Shown: piece after piece, positions 33,070 through 40,030 of the stretch
How the letters are laid out: each line of letters begins with the position of its first letter
Numbering within the stretch: the stretch's first letter is position 1
Source of the DNA: an uncultured Prevotellaceae bacterium
Lineage (GTDB): Bacteria; Bacteroidota; Bacteroidia; Bacteroidales; Bacteroidaceae
Length of the DNA: 52,952 bases
Direction: 5' to 3'
Assembly: GCA_947168395.1 (NCBI GenBank)
Contig: CAMVLT010000023.1
Span: 1 to 52,952, forward strand
Notes under the pieces: model-generated
Database searches by the model: none
Told to the model about the DNA's origin: nothing
The model's input: the letters and a program-made list of their open reading frames with translations, nothing else
Translations under genes and position numbers: made by a program

Positions 33070-34338
33070 ATGAATAAATCGATTTCCTCCGAAACTCTTC
33101 GCAAGTTCACAATGTGGACATTGGCACTTTGGGTGCTTCTACAGATGCTATTAGTATTCATCTACTGGAACAATGAACAAGGCCCAGACCAACAAGGCTA
33201 TATGAGGCATGCCTTGCAGTGCTTTGGCATTGGCAGCACCTATCCATCAGTACTAAACCTTTATGACCAGTATCTGCAATCTCCCGGCATGGTGAACTAT
33301 CTCATGCTTCAGCATATCATGTTCGGAACAACATCATTTTCCATTGATAAGGTATTCAACATCCTCATGAACATTGGCATTGTGATAAATATCTACTATT
33401 TAGCACGTCGTTACTTTGGCCAAACCACAGCCAACCTGTCTGTTATCATATATTGCCTGCTACCTACTAATCTTTTTGCACCAATATGGTTACTTAGCGA
33501 ATTACCGTATTTGTTTCTTGCACTTACTGGATTAAGCCTTAGCTTAAGCAGGAGAGGGTGGATGATTCTAACTGCTTCGGTTTTATATGCACTGGCCCAC
33601 ACTTTCCGTCCTTTGGTATTGGCATTCTTGGTTGTATCGATAGTAGCCTATTTCATAGAAAAACGAAGCCTGCGTTATTATTTGCTTGTCGTTATTCCTT
33701 ATCTCTTGGTATTATATGGAATTGGTATGCACAATAAAGCCAATACAGGCTATTTTGTGACATCATCCACCACAGGAGGGTACAACTTAATAATGACAGC
33801 AAACGACCGCGCCTTGGCGCGACCGGAATTCAGCATTTTCGATGATCCCACAAACATTGCATACGTTCCTAACCGCCAGTCTTTTACTTTCGCAGAAAAG
33901 GATTCAATATACAAAGCAAGAGCGGTAAAATGGATCGGTGAGCATCCTTTACAATACATAGCACTTTATGTTGAGAAAATTGGCAGACTATGGTCAGGTG
34001 ATGTATGGTCTATGCCCAAATTCAGCCAGTGGGATGATTATGACTACATTCGCACCCTACCCAATCCAGGCAATCGTATATTAATTCGAAGGTTGATTCA
34101 AGCTGTAGAAGGATTGCCCTACTACGTTTTAGTACTGGTATTCTTCATCACACTCTACAAACATTGGAGGGAAACTGTAACTCCAAAAGGTATATTCCTG
34201 CTTCTACTATTATTAGGAACGGCAGGCACTTGCCTCTTTACTGTAGAAGTTCGCTTTCACTATCCCTATCTATTTTGTCTTGTCGTATGGGCTGCTTATG
34301 GCATAGCCAACTCCATTCATATTATTCCAAAATCTTGA
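33070..34338 (+). CDS. Polytopic membrane glycosyltransferase-like protein (GT-C type, unassigned)
   Basis: About 422 residues with roughly ten hydrophobic helices. An early loop contains an acidic motif 'NEQGPDQQGYMRHAL' in the place where GT-C enzymes carry catalytic acidic residues, and a large loop near the C-terminal third ('FSQWDDYDYIRTLPNPGN') is probably periplasmic. This is the layout of ArnT/PMT-type enzymes that take a sugar from a polyprenyl phosphate, fitting the upstream GtrB-like gene. The sugar and acceptor are unknown. An ATG at 33043 overlapping the upstream gene is an alternative start. Confidence 0.7.
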   Translation: MNKSISSETLRKFTMWTLALWVLLQMLLVFIYWNNEQGPDQQGYMRHALQCFGIGSTYPSVLNLYDQYLQSPGMVNYLMLQHIMFGTTSFSIDKVFNILMNIGIVINIYYLARRYFGQTTANLSVIIYCLLPTNLFAPIWLLSELPYLFLALTGLSLSLSRRGWMILTASVLYALAHTFRPLVLAFLVVSIVAYFIEKRSLRYYLLVVIPYLLVLYGIGMHNKANTGYFVTSSTTGGYNLIMTANDRALARPEFSIFDDPTNIAYVPNRQSFTFAEKDSIYKARAVKWIGEHPLQYIALYVEKIGRLWSGDVWSMPKFSQWDDYDYIRTLPNPGNRILIRRLIQAVEGLPYYVLVLVFFITLYKHWRETVTPKGIFLLLLLLGTAGTCLFTVEVRFHYPYLFCLVVWAAYGIANSIHIIPKS

Positions 34339-34361
34339 GTCATAGAACTACCAAAGCCCCG

Positions 34362-34481
34362 CTACATCCTCGACCTCCTGCTCTCAGTCATCAACAAGTC
34401 CTTTTTCAGGCTGTCGGGCACGGCAGCGAAGGAGAATTGTGCAACGAGGGCGAGTATGAATGATAGGATGATTATCTTCAT
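34362..34481 (-). CDS. Short secreted-peptide reading frame, possibly a gene remnant
   Basis: Thirty-nine codons: a convincing signal peptide ('MKIIILSFILALVAQFSFA') then only 20 residues rich in charge before a TAG. Such a short mature part suggests the 5' end of a lost gene, or a small secreted peptide. No family recognised. Confidence 0.35.
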   Translation of the reverse strand: MKIIILSFILALVAQFSFAAVPDSLKKDLLMTESRRSRM

Positions 34482-34502
34482 TTCTTTTTCGTTCTTATTC
34501 AA

Positions 34503-34538
34503 AGCGGATAGCCCTGTCAAAGTGTCAGTCTATCCGCT
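34503..34538. terminator. Hairpin at the 3' end of the YafQ toxin gene
   Basis: AGCGGATAG (34503-34511) and CTATCCGCT (34530-34538) pair perfectly, with further CC/GG-type pairing inside. It touches the toxin stop codon. The T-run is short in both directions, so termination strength is uncertain. Confidence 0.5.
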
Positions 34539-34843
34539 CATTTTGCTTTCTGTTTGTTCTTCTTGCTGAACAGGTCGGAGTGCGTGCCTCTCCGCGAGAG
34601 TGAGATAATCTTGATGTCGGTGTCCTTAATGTAGATGAGTAGCCAGTCGGGGGTGATGTGGCACTCGCGGTAACCCTCGTAGTCGCCGTGAAGCTGATGG
34701 TCGCGGTTCTTTTCGGGCAGCGGCTCGTCGTTGAGCAACTTGCCGATAATCTCGTTGAGCAGGCTTTCATCCATGCCGCGTTTGCGGGCCAGCTTCAAAT
34801 CACGCAGGTAGCGCTTGGTGAGATGGAGCGAGAACTTTGCCAT
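34538..34843 (-). CDS. YafQ-family mRNA interferase toxin
   Basis: A 101-residue RelE-superfamily RNase. The characteristic segments are 'KRYLRDLKLARKRGMDESLL', 'LPEKNRDHQLHGDYEGYREC', 'HITPDWLLIYIKD' and the C-terminal 'RRGTHSDLF', which contains the catalytic-region His conserved in YafQ. It probably cleaves mRNA on the ribosome. The antitoxin gene lies 6 bases upstream on the same strand. The C-terminus has a short lysine-rich extension. A decayed relative is at 4597-4674. Confidence 0.9.
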   Translation of the reverse strand: MAKFSLHLTKRYLRDLKLARKRGMDESLLNEIIGKLLNDEPLPEKNRDHQLHGDYEGYRECHITPDWLLIYIKDTDIKIISLSRRGTHSDLFSKKNKQKAK

Positions 34844-34849
34844 CGCCCG

Positions 34850-35119
34850 TTAGAGATTGTTGACCAACTTCAGGTAGTCGTCCATCGAGCCTACCTCTAT
34901 GACATTCTTTCCCTTGCGCGCATCCTCTATGACTTTCATGGTCGCATCGTTCAGGTAGTCGCCCGTTTCGGGGTCATAGAGGCGTGGCTTTGCTGCCTTC
35001 TTGCGCTCCACCGTCCACCCCATCTTCTTGGCCATCGTCTTGAAGAAGCTTACGTCGGCCTTTGGCACGGTCAGCGTGAACGTGTCAGGCGCTGTCTTTC
35101 TTGTTGCAGTCGTAATCAT
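34850..35119 (-). CDS. Antitoxin partner of the YafQ-family toxin
   Basis: An 89-residue protein starting 'MITTATRKTAPDTFTLTVP', with a helical middle part 'FFKTMAKKMGWTVERKKAAK' and a C-terminal 'KNVIEVGSMDDYLKLVNNL' that probably wraps the toxin. No classic RHH or HTH signature is obvious. A longer frame begins at 35356, but the -7 box at 35152-35159 lies inside it, so 35119 is the start. Likely autoregulates the pair. Confidence 0.8.
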   Translation of the reverse strand: MITTATRKTAPDTFTLTVPKADVSFFKTMAKKMGWTVERKKAAKPRLYDPETGDYLNDATMKVIEDARKGKNVIEVGSMDDYLKLVNNL

Positions 35120-35151
35120 AAATACTTTCCTGTTTTGCTTGTTTACGGCGA

Positions 35152-35159
35152 CAAAGATA
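35152..35159 (-). promoter_or_regulatory. -7 box of the YafQ toxin-antitoxin operon
   Basis: TATCTTTG on the minus strand, 32 bases upstream of the antitoxin ATG. Confidence 0.55.
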
Positions 35160-35270
35160 CGAAAAGTTTTCGATACTTTGTTCACTTTGTCCACCTTTTT
35201 ATTATTATTAGGCAAAATGGGCTGTTTTATCACACGCATACACTCAATGGAAGTCCGCGTGAGCAGCCAC

Positions 35271-35396
35271 TTAAAGAACGACACCACGCCTACAACTATT
35301 GAGAGCAGCAGCGCGGCAAAAAATCTTTGGGGCGAAGCAGAAGGCAAGGTCAACAAAGAAACCGATGATGATTGCGGATGTGAGATTCTTGTTCAT
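35271..35396 (-). pseudogene. Possible frameshifted small membrane protein
   Basis: A frame starting at 35396 encodes 'MNKNLTSAIIIGFFVDLAFC', a membrane-type segment, then non-hydrophobic residues to a stop at 35271. A neighbouring frame over 35200-35330 encodes a second membrane-like helix ('FAALLLSIVVGVVSFFKWLL'). Together they would make a two-helix protein interrupted by a frameshift. A hairpin CCCCACG/CGTGGGG at 35418-35443 lies just upstream. No other gene is seen between 35120 and 35582. Confidence 0.25.
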
Positions 35397-35477
35397 TATT
35401 GTTTCTGTTTTAAAATACCCCACGGCAGGCTCAAATCGTGGGGCGATGTGATTAGTAAACATTTCCACGCTAATTTA

Positions 35478-35509
35478 ATTGTGTGATTCAATAATAATTC
35501 GTATCTTTG
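35478..35509 (+). promoter_or_regulatory. Promoter upstream of a 45-residue gene
   Basis: ATTG (35478-35481), a 20-base spacer and TATCTTTG (35502-35509), 73 bases before the ATG at 35583. Confidence 0.55.
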
Positions 35510-35582
35510 CGGCCAGAAAGACACAACATGTACTAATCGAAGAAACTTAGGAAGCTTGAATTAGAACGAATAAGAAGATAAT

Positions 35583-35720
35583 ATGAACGCAATATCACTC
35601 AACCATCTGTGGAGCTATCTACAAGGTCTCTCACTCACAGCCAGCAACCAGCGTTGGCTGGCTAACCAATTGATAGAGGCTGCAGAAAGAACCGAAAATA
35701 TCTGTCCAAGTAACTCCTAA
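35583..35720 (+). CDS. Small 45-residue protein, antitoxin-like remnant
   Basis: Begins 'MNAISLNHLWSYLQGLSLTA' and continues 'SNQRWLANQLIEAAERTEN'. The opening phrase resembles small Bacteroidales proteins that precede RelE-type toxins, which are usually 65-75 residues, so this may be a shortened copy. It has its own promoter and its stop overlaps the convergent nadE stop by a few bases. No toxin follows. Confidence 0.5.
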   Translation: MNAISLNHLWSYLQGLSLTASNQRWLANQLIEAAERTENICPSNS

Positions 35721-37636
35721 TGCTCCAAATCCTTGAGCCATAAGACGCTGGAGGCGTCGCTGGGCATGCGCCAGTCACCACGGGGCGAGAGGCTGACACT
35801 GCCGACCTTAGGACCGTCGGGCAGACAGGAACGCTTGAACTGCTGGGTGAAGAAACGGCGGCAGAAGGTCTGAAGCCACTTCTTGATGATCTCTTCGTCG
35901 TAGGAACCGGCGAAAGCTTTGGTGGCCATGCAGAGAATCTTGGCAGGACGGAAACCAAAGCGCAGGAAATAATACAGGAAGAAGTCGTGCAGCTCGTAAG
36001 GTCCCACCAAGTCTTCGGTCTTCTGACGGATGTTGCCCTGCTCGTCGGCGGGTATCAACTCCGGTGAGATGGGGGTATCGACGATGTCGAGCAGCACCTC
36101 GGTAGCCATGTCGCGGGCTATGTACTTGACAAGATACTGCACCAGCGTCTTGGGCACCCCGGCATTCACGCCATACATCGACATGTGGTCGCCATTATAG
36201 GTGGCCCAACCGAGTGCCAGTTCCGAAAGGTCGCCCGTCCCGACGACAATGGCATTCTCCTTATTGGCCACGTCCATCAGAATCTGCGTCCGCTCGCGGG
36301 CTTGCGAGTTCTCGTAGGTGGTATCATGCTGACGCGCATCGTGGCCTATATCCAGAAAATGCTGGGTGACGGCCTTGGCGATGCTGATTTCACGAACGGT
36401 GACTCCCAGCACCTTCATCAGCTTCAGGGCATTGTTATAGGTACGGTCGGTAGTGCCGAATCCGGGCATGGTAATGCCAATGATGCCGCGACGCTCCAGC
36501 CCCAACTTGTCGAAGGCCTTTACGGTGACGAGCAGCGCCAAGGTGGAGTCAAGTCCGCCACTGATACCGATAACGGCCTTGGTGCCGCCGATATGGTAGA
36601 GGCGCTTGGCGAGGCCTGAGACCTGGATATTCAGGATTTCCTGACACGACTCCTCCATCTTGTCGTCCGAAGGGATGAAGGGATGCGGGTCAATAGGACG
36701 CACCAGGTCAAATTCGCTCGGAGTAACGGGCTTGCATTGAACGTTGAACGTTGAACACTGAGCACCCAGATTCGCCTGTGCTGTGATGAACGTTGAGTTG
36801 CAGCGACGCTCAGTACGCAACCGCTCTACGTCAATCTGGTTAATCTTTATCTGAGGCTGGAACGAGAAGCGTTCGCCCTCACTGAGCAGGCGTCCGTTCT
36901 CGAAAATCATAGCATTTCCTCCATAGACGACATCCTGCGTAGACTCGCCGAAGCCGCAACTGGAGTAGACGTAGCCACACATGGTGCGGGCACTCTGCTG
37001 ACTGAGCAGCTGACGCAGGTACTGATGCTTGCCTATCAGTTCGTCGGATGCCGAAAGGTTGAAAATGATGTCGGCCCCTGCCAGTGCCAGCTGGTTGCTG
37101 GGGGGCGTCGGTGCCCACACATCCTCGCATATCTCGATGCCGAAACGCACGCCGTCGCATGTGGAGAAGATGGTAGGACCACCCGTGACATGGATGGGAC
37201 TGCCCGCCAGATAGAGGTCCTGCGGCGAGAGGTCGTGAGCCGAGGCAAACCACCGCTTCTCGTAGAACTCGCCGTAGTTGGGCAGATAGGTCTTCGGCAC
37301 GATACCCAACAGCGTGCCGCTCTGGATGACGGCTGCACAGTTGTAGAGCAGTGAACCTATTTGTACGGGCAGGCCGACGATACTGATGACATCGAGTTTG
37401 CGTGTGAAGTCGAGCAGTACTATGAGTCCTTCCTCGGCCTTGTCAATCAGCAACTGCTCCTTGAACAAGTCCTGACAGGAATAGCCCGTCAGGCAAAGCT
37501 CTGGAAAAACAACAACCTCAACGCCCTGCCCTTCGGCCTGAGCGATGAGGCTTTCCACTTGTCCTACATTATACTCGACATCGGCCACCTTGACGGCTGG
37601 CACAGCCGCGGCCACTTTGATAAATCCGTATTTCAT
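35717..37636 (-). CDS. nadE: Glutamine-dependent NAD+ synthase, with a repeat-derived segment
   Basis: Last step of NAD synthesis. The N-terminal carbon-nitrogen hydrolase domain (about residues 1-285) supplies ammonia from glutamine, with Glu in '[16 protein letters not shown]', Lys in '[16 protein letters not shown]' and Cys in '[13 protein letters not shown]'. The C-terminal synthetase domain has the PP-loop '[16 protein letters not shown]' and '[20 protein letters not shown]'. Residues about 292-301 ('[11 protein letters not shown]') in the linker are translated from a TTGAACG repeat at 36735-36760. It overlaps DUF2027 upstream by 4 bases (ATGA). Confidence 0.95.
   Translation of the reverse strand: MKYGFIKVAAAVPAVKVADVEYNVGQVESLIAQAEGQGVEVVVFPELCLTGYSCQDLFKEQLLIDKAEEGLIVLLDFTRKLDVISIVGLPVQIGSLLYNCAAVIQSGTLLGIVPKTYLPNYGEFYEKRWFASAHDLSPQDLYLAGSPIHVTGGPTIFSTCDGVRFGIEICEDVWAPTPPSNQLALAGADIIFNLSASDELIGKHQYLRQLLSQQSARTMCGYVYSSCGFGESTQDVVYGGNAMIFENGRLLSEGERFSFQPQIKINQIDVERLRTERRCNSTFITAQANLGAQCSTFNVQCKPVTPSEFDLVRPIDPHPFIPSDDKMEESCQEILNIQVSGLAKRLYHIGGTKAVIGISGGLDSTLALLVTVKAFDKLGLERRGIIGITMPGFGTTDRTYNNALKLMKVLGVTVREISIAKAVTQHFLDIGHDARQHDTTYENSQARERTQILMDVANKENAIVVGTGDLSELALGWATYNGDHMSMYGVNAGVPKTLVQYLVKYIARDMATEVLLDIVDTPISPELIPADEQGNIRQKTEDLVGPYELHDFFLYYFLRFGFRPAKILCMATKAFAGSYDEEIIKKWLQTFCRRFFTQQFKRSCLPDGPKVGSVSLSPRGDWRMPSDASSVLWLKDLEH
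36735..36760. repeat. TTGAACG repeat inside nadE
   Basis: CATTGAACGTTGAACGTTGAAC lies within the coding sequence, in the linker between the two domains, and keeps the frame open. Confidence 0.75.
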
Positions 37637-38325
37637 AGCTTCACAAATTGTCGGTCGTTCTCAATAATGGTATAAATCAGGGCGGGCTGCTCGAAGAACT
37701 GGTTCTCCTGGAACGTATGCAGCTTGTAGAACTTCACGGCATCCACGTTGAAAAGGGCATCGACTGTGGGCTTGCGCAGAAAGTACTTATCGCGCTTATA
37801 GGCCAGCAGCTGAATACACGTATGCTGCAGGTCATTCAGCTGGTCGCGCCCAAACTCCTCGATGAACAGTTTCGTGTTGGGTTCAATCTCCCCTGTGGAA
37901 CGCACTTGCCAGCTGGTTCCCTCGGCCGTCATGTAGACATAGCGCAGGTAGTAGTTGCAGTCGTTCACGATGTAGGATTCAAAGCGGGTGTCACTGAGTT
38001 CCTTGAGGTCGATGGGTACAAAGGCGAGATAGGCCGAGAGCTTGTCGCCGCCACGTCTTTCCTCAACGGGAGCCTTAAACGTCACCGGCTTGTCGGCCGG
38101 CTCGGTCTCTTTCTCTGTATCCTCCACCTTTGACTTTCCATGCTTCACTTCCACCACATGCCGCGTATCGTAGTTCTCTTCGCCTATGACCACGACATCA
38201 GCCGTGCGCATGGGTACCTCAAAACCGTCCTCGTCCTCGACGAGTACGATGTCCTTGCCTTGGAAGCCGGCCACGCGACCGCCTCCTATCTCACTCAGGA
38301 ACCTTACTTTGTCACCTATCTTCAT
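37633..38325 (-). CDS. DUF2027 family protein, apparently lacking the C-terminal Smr part
   Basis: A 230-residue cytoplasmic protein. It starts 'MKIGDKVRFLSEIGGGRVAG', the KOW/MutS2-like N-terminal pattern, followed by an acidic linker and the DUF2027 core 'YLAFVPIDLKELSDTRFESY', 'WQVRSTGEIEPNTKLFIEEF' and 'YKLHTFQENQFFEQPALIY'. Homologues I recall continue for another ~100 residues into an Smr endonuclease-like domain; here the frame stops just after the core and overlaps the nadE start by 4 bases. Function is not established. It overlaps the DUF4293 gene upstream in the same way. Confidence 0.8.
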   Translation of the reverse strand: MKIGDKVRFLSEIGGGRVAGFQGKDIVLVEDEDGFEVPMRTADVVVIGEENYDTRHVVEVKHGKSKVEDTEKETEPADKPVTFKAPVEERRGGDKLSAYLAFVPIDLKELSDTRFESYIVNDCNYYLRYVYMTAEGTSWQVRSTGEIEPNTKLFIEEFGRDQLNDLQHTCIQLLAYKRDKYFLRKPTVDALFNVDAVKFYKLHTFQENQFFEQPALIYTIIENDRQFVKL

Positions 38326-38660
38326 CTTATTCTATCAGCAGCCCTCACCAGTTTCTCGTCGTCGAGTATTCCTTTCCGGGCTAAAAAGATAAGGATGGCA
38401 TTCACCATAGGCAATGACTCGACGATGCCTGCTTCACCTTCCAATATAGCAAGGCCGATGTACCATGCGAAGACGACGAACAGCCCAGCCAGACAGAGGC
38501 GGGCCTGCACGATGCGGCGGCGGTACTGGAATATGGTATAGACAGAAAGCGCAGCAGAAACTATCTGCAGCGCATCAATCCACTGTAAGCGCACGAAGAA
38601 GCACACCAGTGCCAAAATGCAAGCCAACAGCAGAAAAACAGTTTGCTTACGTTGTATCAT
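38322..38660 (-). CDS. DUF4293 family inner-membrane protein
   Basis: A 112-residue protein starting 'MIQRKQTVFLLLACILALVC', with about three to four membrane helices ('WIDALQIVSAALSVYTIF', 'LCLAGLFVVFAWYIGLAI') and a positively charged C-terminus. The start and helix pattern match Bacteroidetes DUF4293, whose role is unknown. The upstream extension to 38720 overlaps rpoZ and is rejected. It lies 10 bases after rpoZ, in the order bamD, rpoZ, DUF4293. Confidence 0.8.
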   Translation of the reverse strand: MIQRKQTVFLLLACILALVCFFVRLQWIDALQIVSAALSVYTIFQYRRRIVQARLCLAGLFVVFAWYIGLAILEGEAGIVESLPMVNAILIFLARKGILDDEKLVRAADRIR

Positions 38661-38670
38661 AACCGTGACT

Positions 38671-39021
38671 TTACAGTTCAGCAAACTCTCTGTCCCTCTG
38701 CTGCTCCTTCTGGGGGTCACGCCAATACACCTGATTGTCGATGAACTCCTGGGTAGCCAGCAGCGTGGGCTTGGGCAGCTTCTCGTAGTAGCGCGAGATT
38801 TCTATCTGCTCACGATTCTCGAATACTTCCTCCAACGAGTCGTTGTAACTGGCGAACTCAGCCAGCTTCTTGCTCAGGTCCTCCTTAATCTGGACGGAAA
38901 TCTGATTAGCACGCTTGGCGATGATGACCACACTCTCGTAGATGTTTCCTGTGTCCTGACAGAGATCCATCACGTTGCGTGTTACAGTGTTTACCGGAGC
39001 CTTTGATTTCTTGTAATCCAT
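38671..39021 (-). CDS. rpoZ: DNA-directed RNA polymerase omega subunit, Bacteroidetes type
   Basis: A 116-residue protein with the divergent omega pattern: 'MDYKKSKAPVNTVTRNVMDL', 'GNIYESVVIIAKRANQISVQ' and 'LEEVFENREQIEISRYYEKLP'. It promotes folding and assembly of the beta-prime subunit. Position between bamD and a DUF4293 gene is the conserved Bacteroidales order as I recall it, which supports the call despite low similarity to proteobacterial RpoZ. Confidence 0.85.
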   Translation of the reverse strand: MDYKKSKAPVNTVTRNVMDLCQDTGNIYESVVIIAKRANQISVQIKEDLSKKLAEFASYNDSLEEVFENREQIEISRYYEKLPKPTLLATQEFIDNQVYWRDPQKEQQRDREFAEL

Positions 39022-39063
39022 CTTTCTAATTTACGATTTGACTATTTACGATTTTGGATTTGA

Positions 39064-39900
39064 CTAATCCTTTGTTATTTTCTTGCATTTGGCGATATAG
39101 CGCTCGGCCAGGTCCTTGTGCTCGGAGTCAGGAAACTCGTTGATGAATCCGTAGCACTCGTCCTCGGCGTCACGATAACGTTCCAGTTTCTTATCGTTGG
39201 AACTGTTCTCAGCCAACTGGAACTTGCTCTTCACGATGAGCAGTGAGAAGTCCTCGCGCAGTTTGGTGAAGGGATAAATCTTCAGGGCATTCTCGGCCGT
39301 GATGATGCACGATGTGTAGTTGCTCTCGTTATTGGCATTGATGTTGCCGAAGTAGCCGCCCAGATTGTAGTAGAGCTTGGCCGAGAGATATTCCTTCATA
39401 ATAAGTTTGTCCTGCAACTCGAACAACTTGCGCTGGGCTTCCTCACGGTATGGGGAATCGGGGAAATTGTCGAGGAACGTCTGGTAGGCATTGATGGCAC
39501 CGATGGTAGGCGACTGGTCGAGGCGTGGCTCGGGGGCACTCTCAAAGAGCGACTCACCCACATAGTAGAAAGCCTTCTCGGCATAGTCACCCTTAGGATA
39601 GGACGTGGTGTACTTCTTGAACGTCTCCGATGCACTTTCATAGTCACGGGTCATAAACTGCGCCATAGCCAGCATATACAGGCTCTCCTGAGCTTTGTCG
39701 CCACCGTTGTGACCCTTCAGCACAGCCACCATGTCTTCCAATAAAGTGACAGCATGACCATACTTGCCCTCGGCAAAACTCTGCTTGGCATACTCGTAAC
39801 GGTAGTCGTAGTCCTGAGACTTATACACCTTATTAAATTCTCCCGCACAACTGCTCAGAAGGAGCGCCACGCAGGCCATAGTCAATATACACTTCTTCAT
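39064..39900 (-). CDS. bamD: Outer membrane assembly lipoprotein BamD
   Basis: A 278-residue TPR lipoprotein of the BAM complex that inserts outer membrane beta-barrels. A lipoprotein signal with lipobox 'LLLSSCAGEFNKVY' is at the N-terminus, followed by TPR repeats: 'YEYAKQSFAEGKYGHAVTLL', 'DYESASETFKKYTTSYPKGD', 'TIGAINAYQTFLDNFPDSPY' and 'YRDAEDECYGFINEFPDSEH'. It has its own -7 box and heads the bamD-rpoZ-DUF4293-DUF2027-nadE run. Confidence 0.93.
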   Translation of the reverse strand: MKKCILTMACVALLLSSCAGEFNKVYKSQDYDYRYEYAKQSFAEGKYGHAVTLLEDMVAVLKGHNGGDKAQESLYMLAMAQFMTRDYESASETFKKYTTSYPKGDYAEKAFYYVGESLFESAPEPRLDQSPTIGAINAYQTFLDNFPDSPYREEAQRKLFELQDKLIMKEYLSAKLYYNLGGYFGNINANNESNYTSCIITAENALKIYPFTKLREDFSLLIVKSKFQLAENSSNDKKLERYRDAEDECYGFINEFPDSEHKDLAERYIAKCKKITKD

Positions 39901-39908
39901 TTGGAGTG

Positions 39909-39916
39909 CAAAATTA
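39909..39916 (-). promoter_or_regulatory. -7 box of bamD
   Basis: TAATTTTG on the minus strand, 8 bases upstream of the bamD ATG, giving a very short leader. Confidence 0.5.
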
Positions 39917-39987
39917 CAGTTTTTCCGCCGAACGGCAAAGGGAATTAGGGAAAATTAAGCATTATAGGACAAACATTAAACAATAAA

Positions 39988-40019
39988 TTTGGTTTTTCGC
40001 CCACTTTGCACTATCTTTG
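39988..40019 (+). promoter_or_regulatory. Promoter of uvrB
   Basis: TTTG (39988-39991), 20 bases, then TATCTTTG (40012-40019), 11 bases before the ATG at 40031. Confidence 0.75.
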
Positions 40020-40030
40020 CACACCAAATT

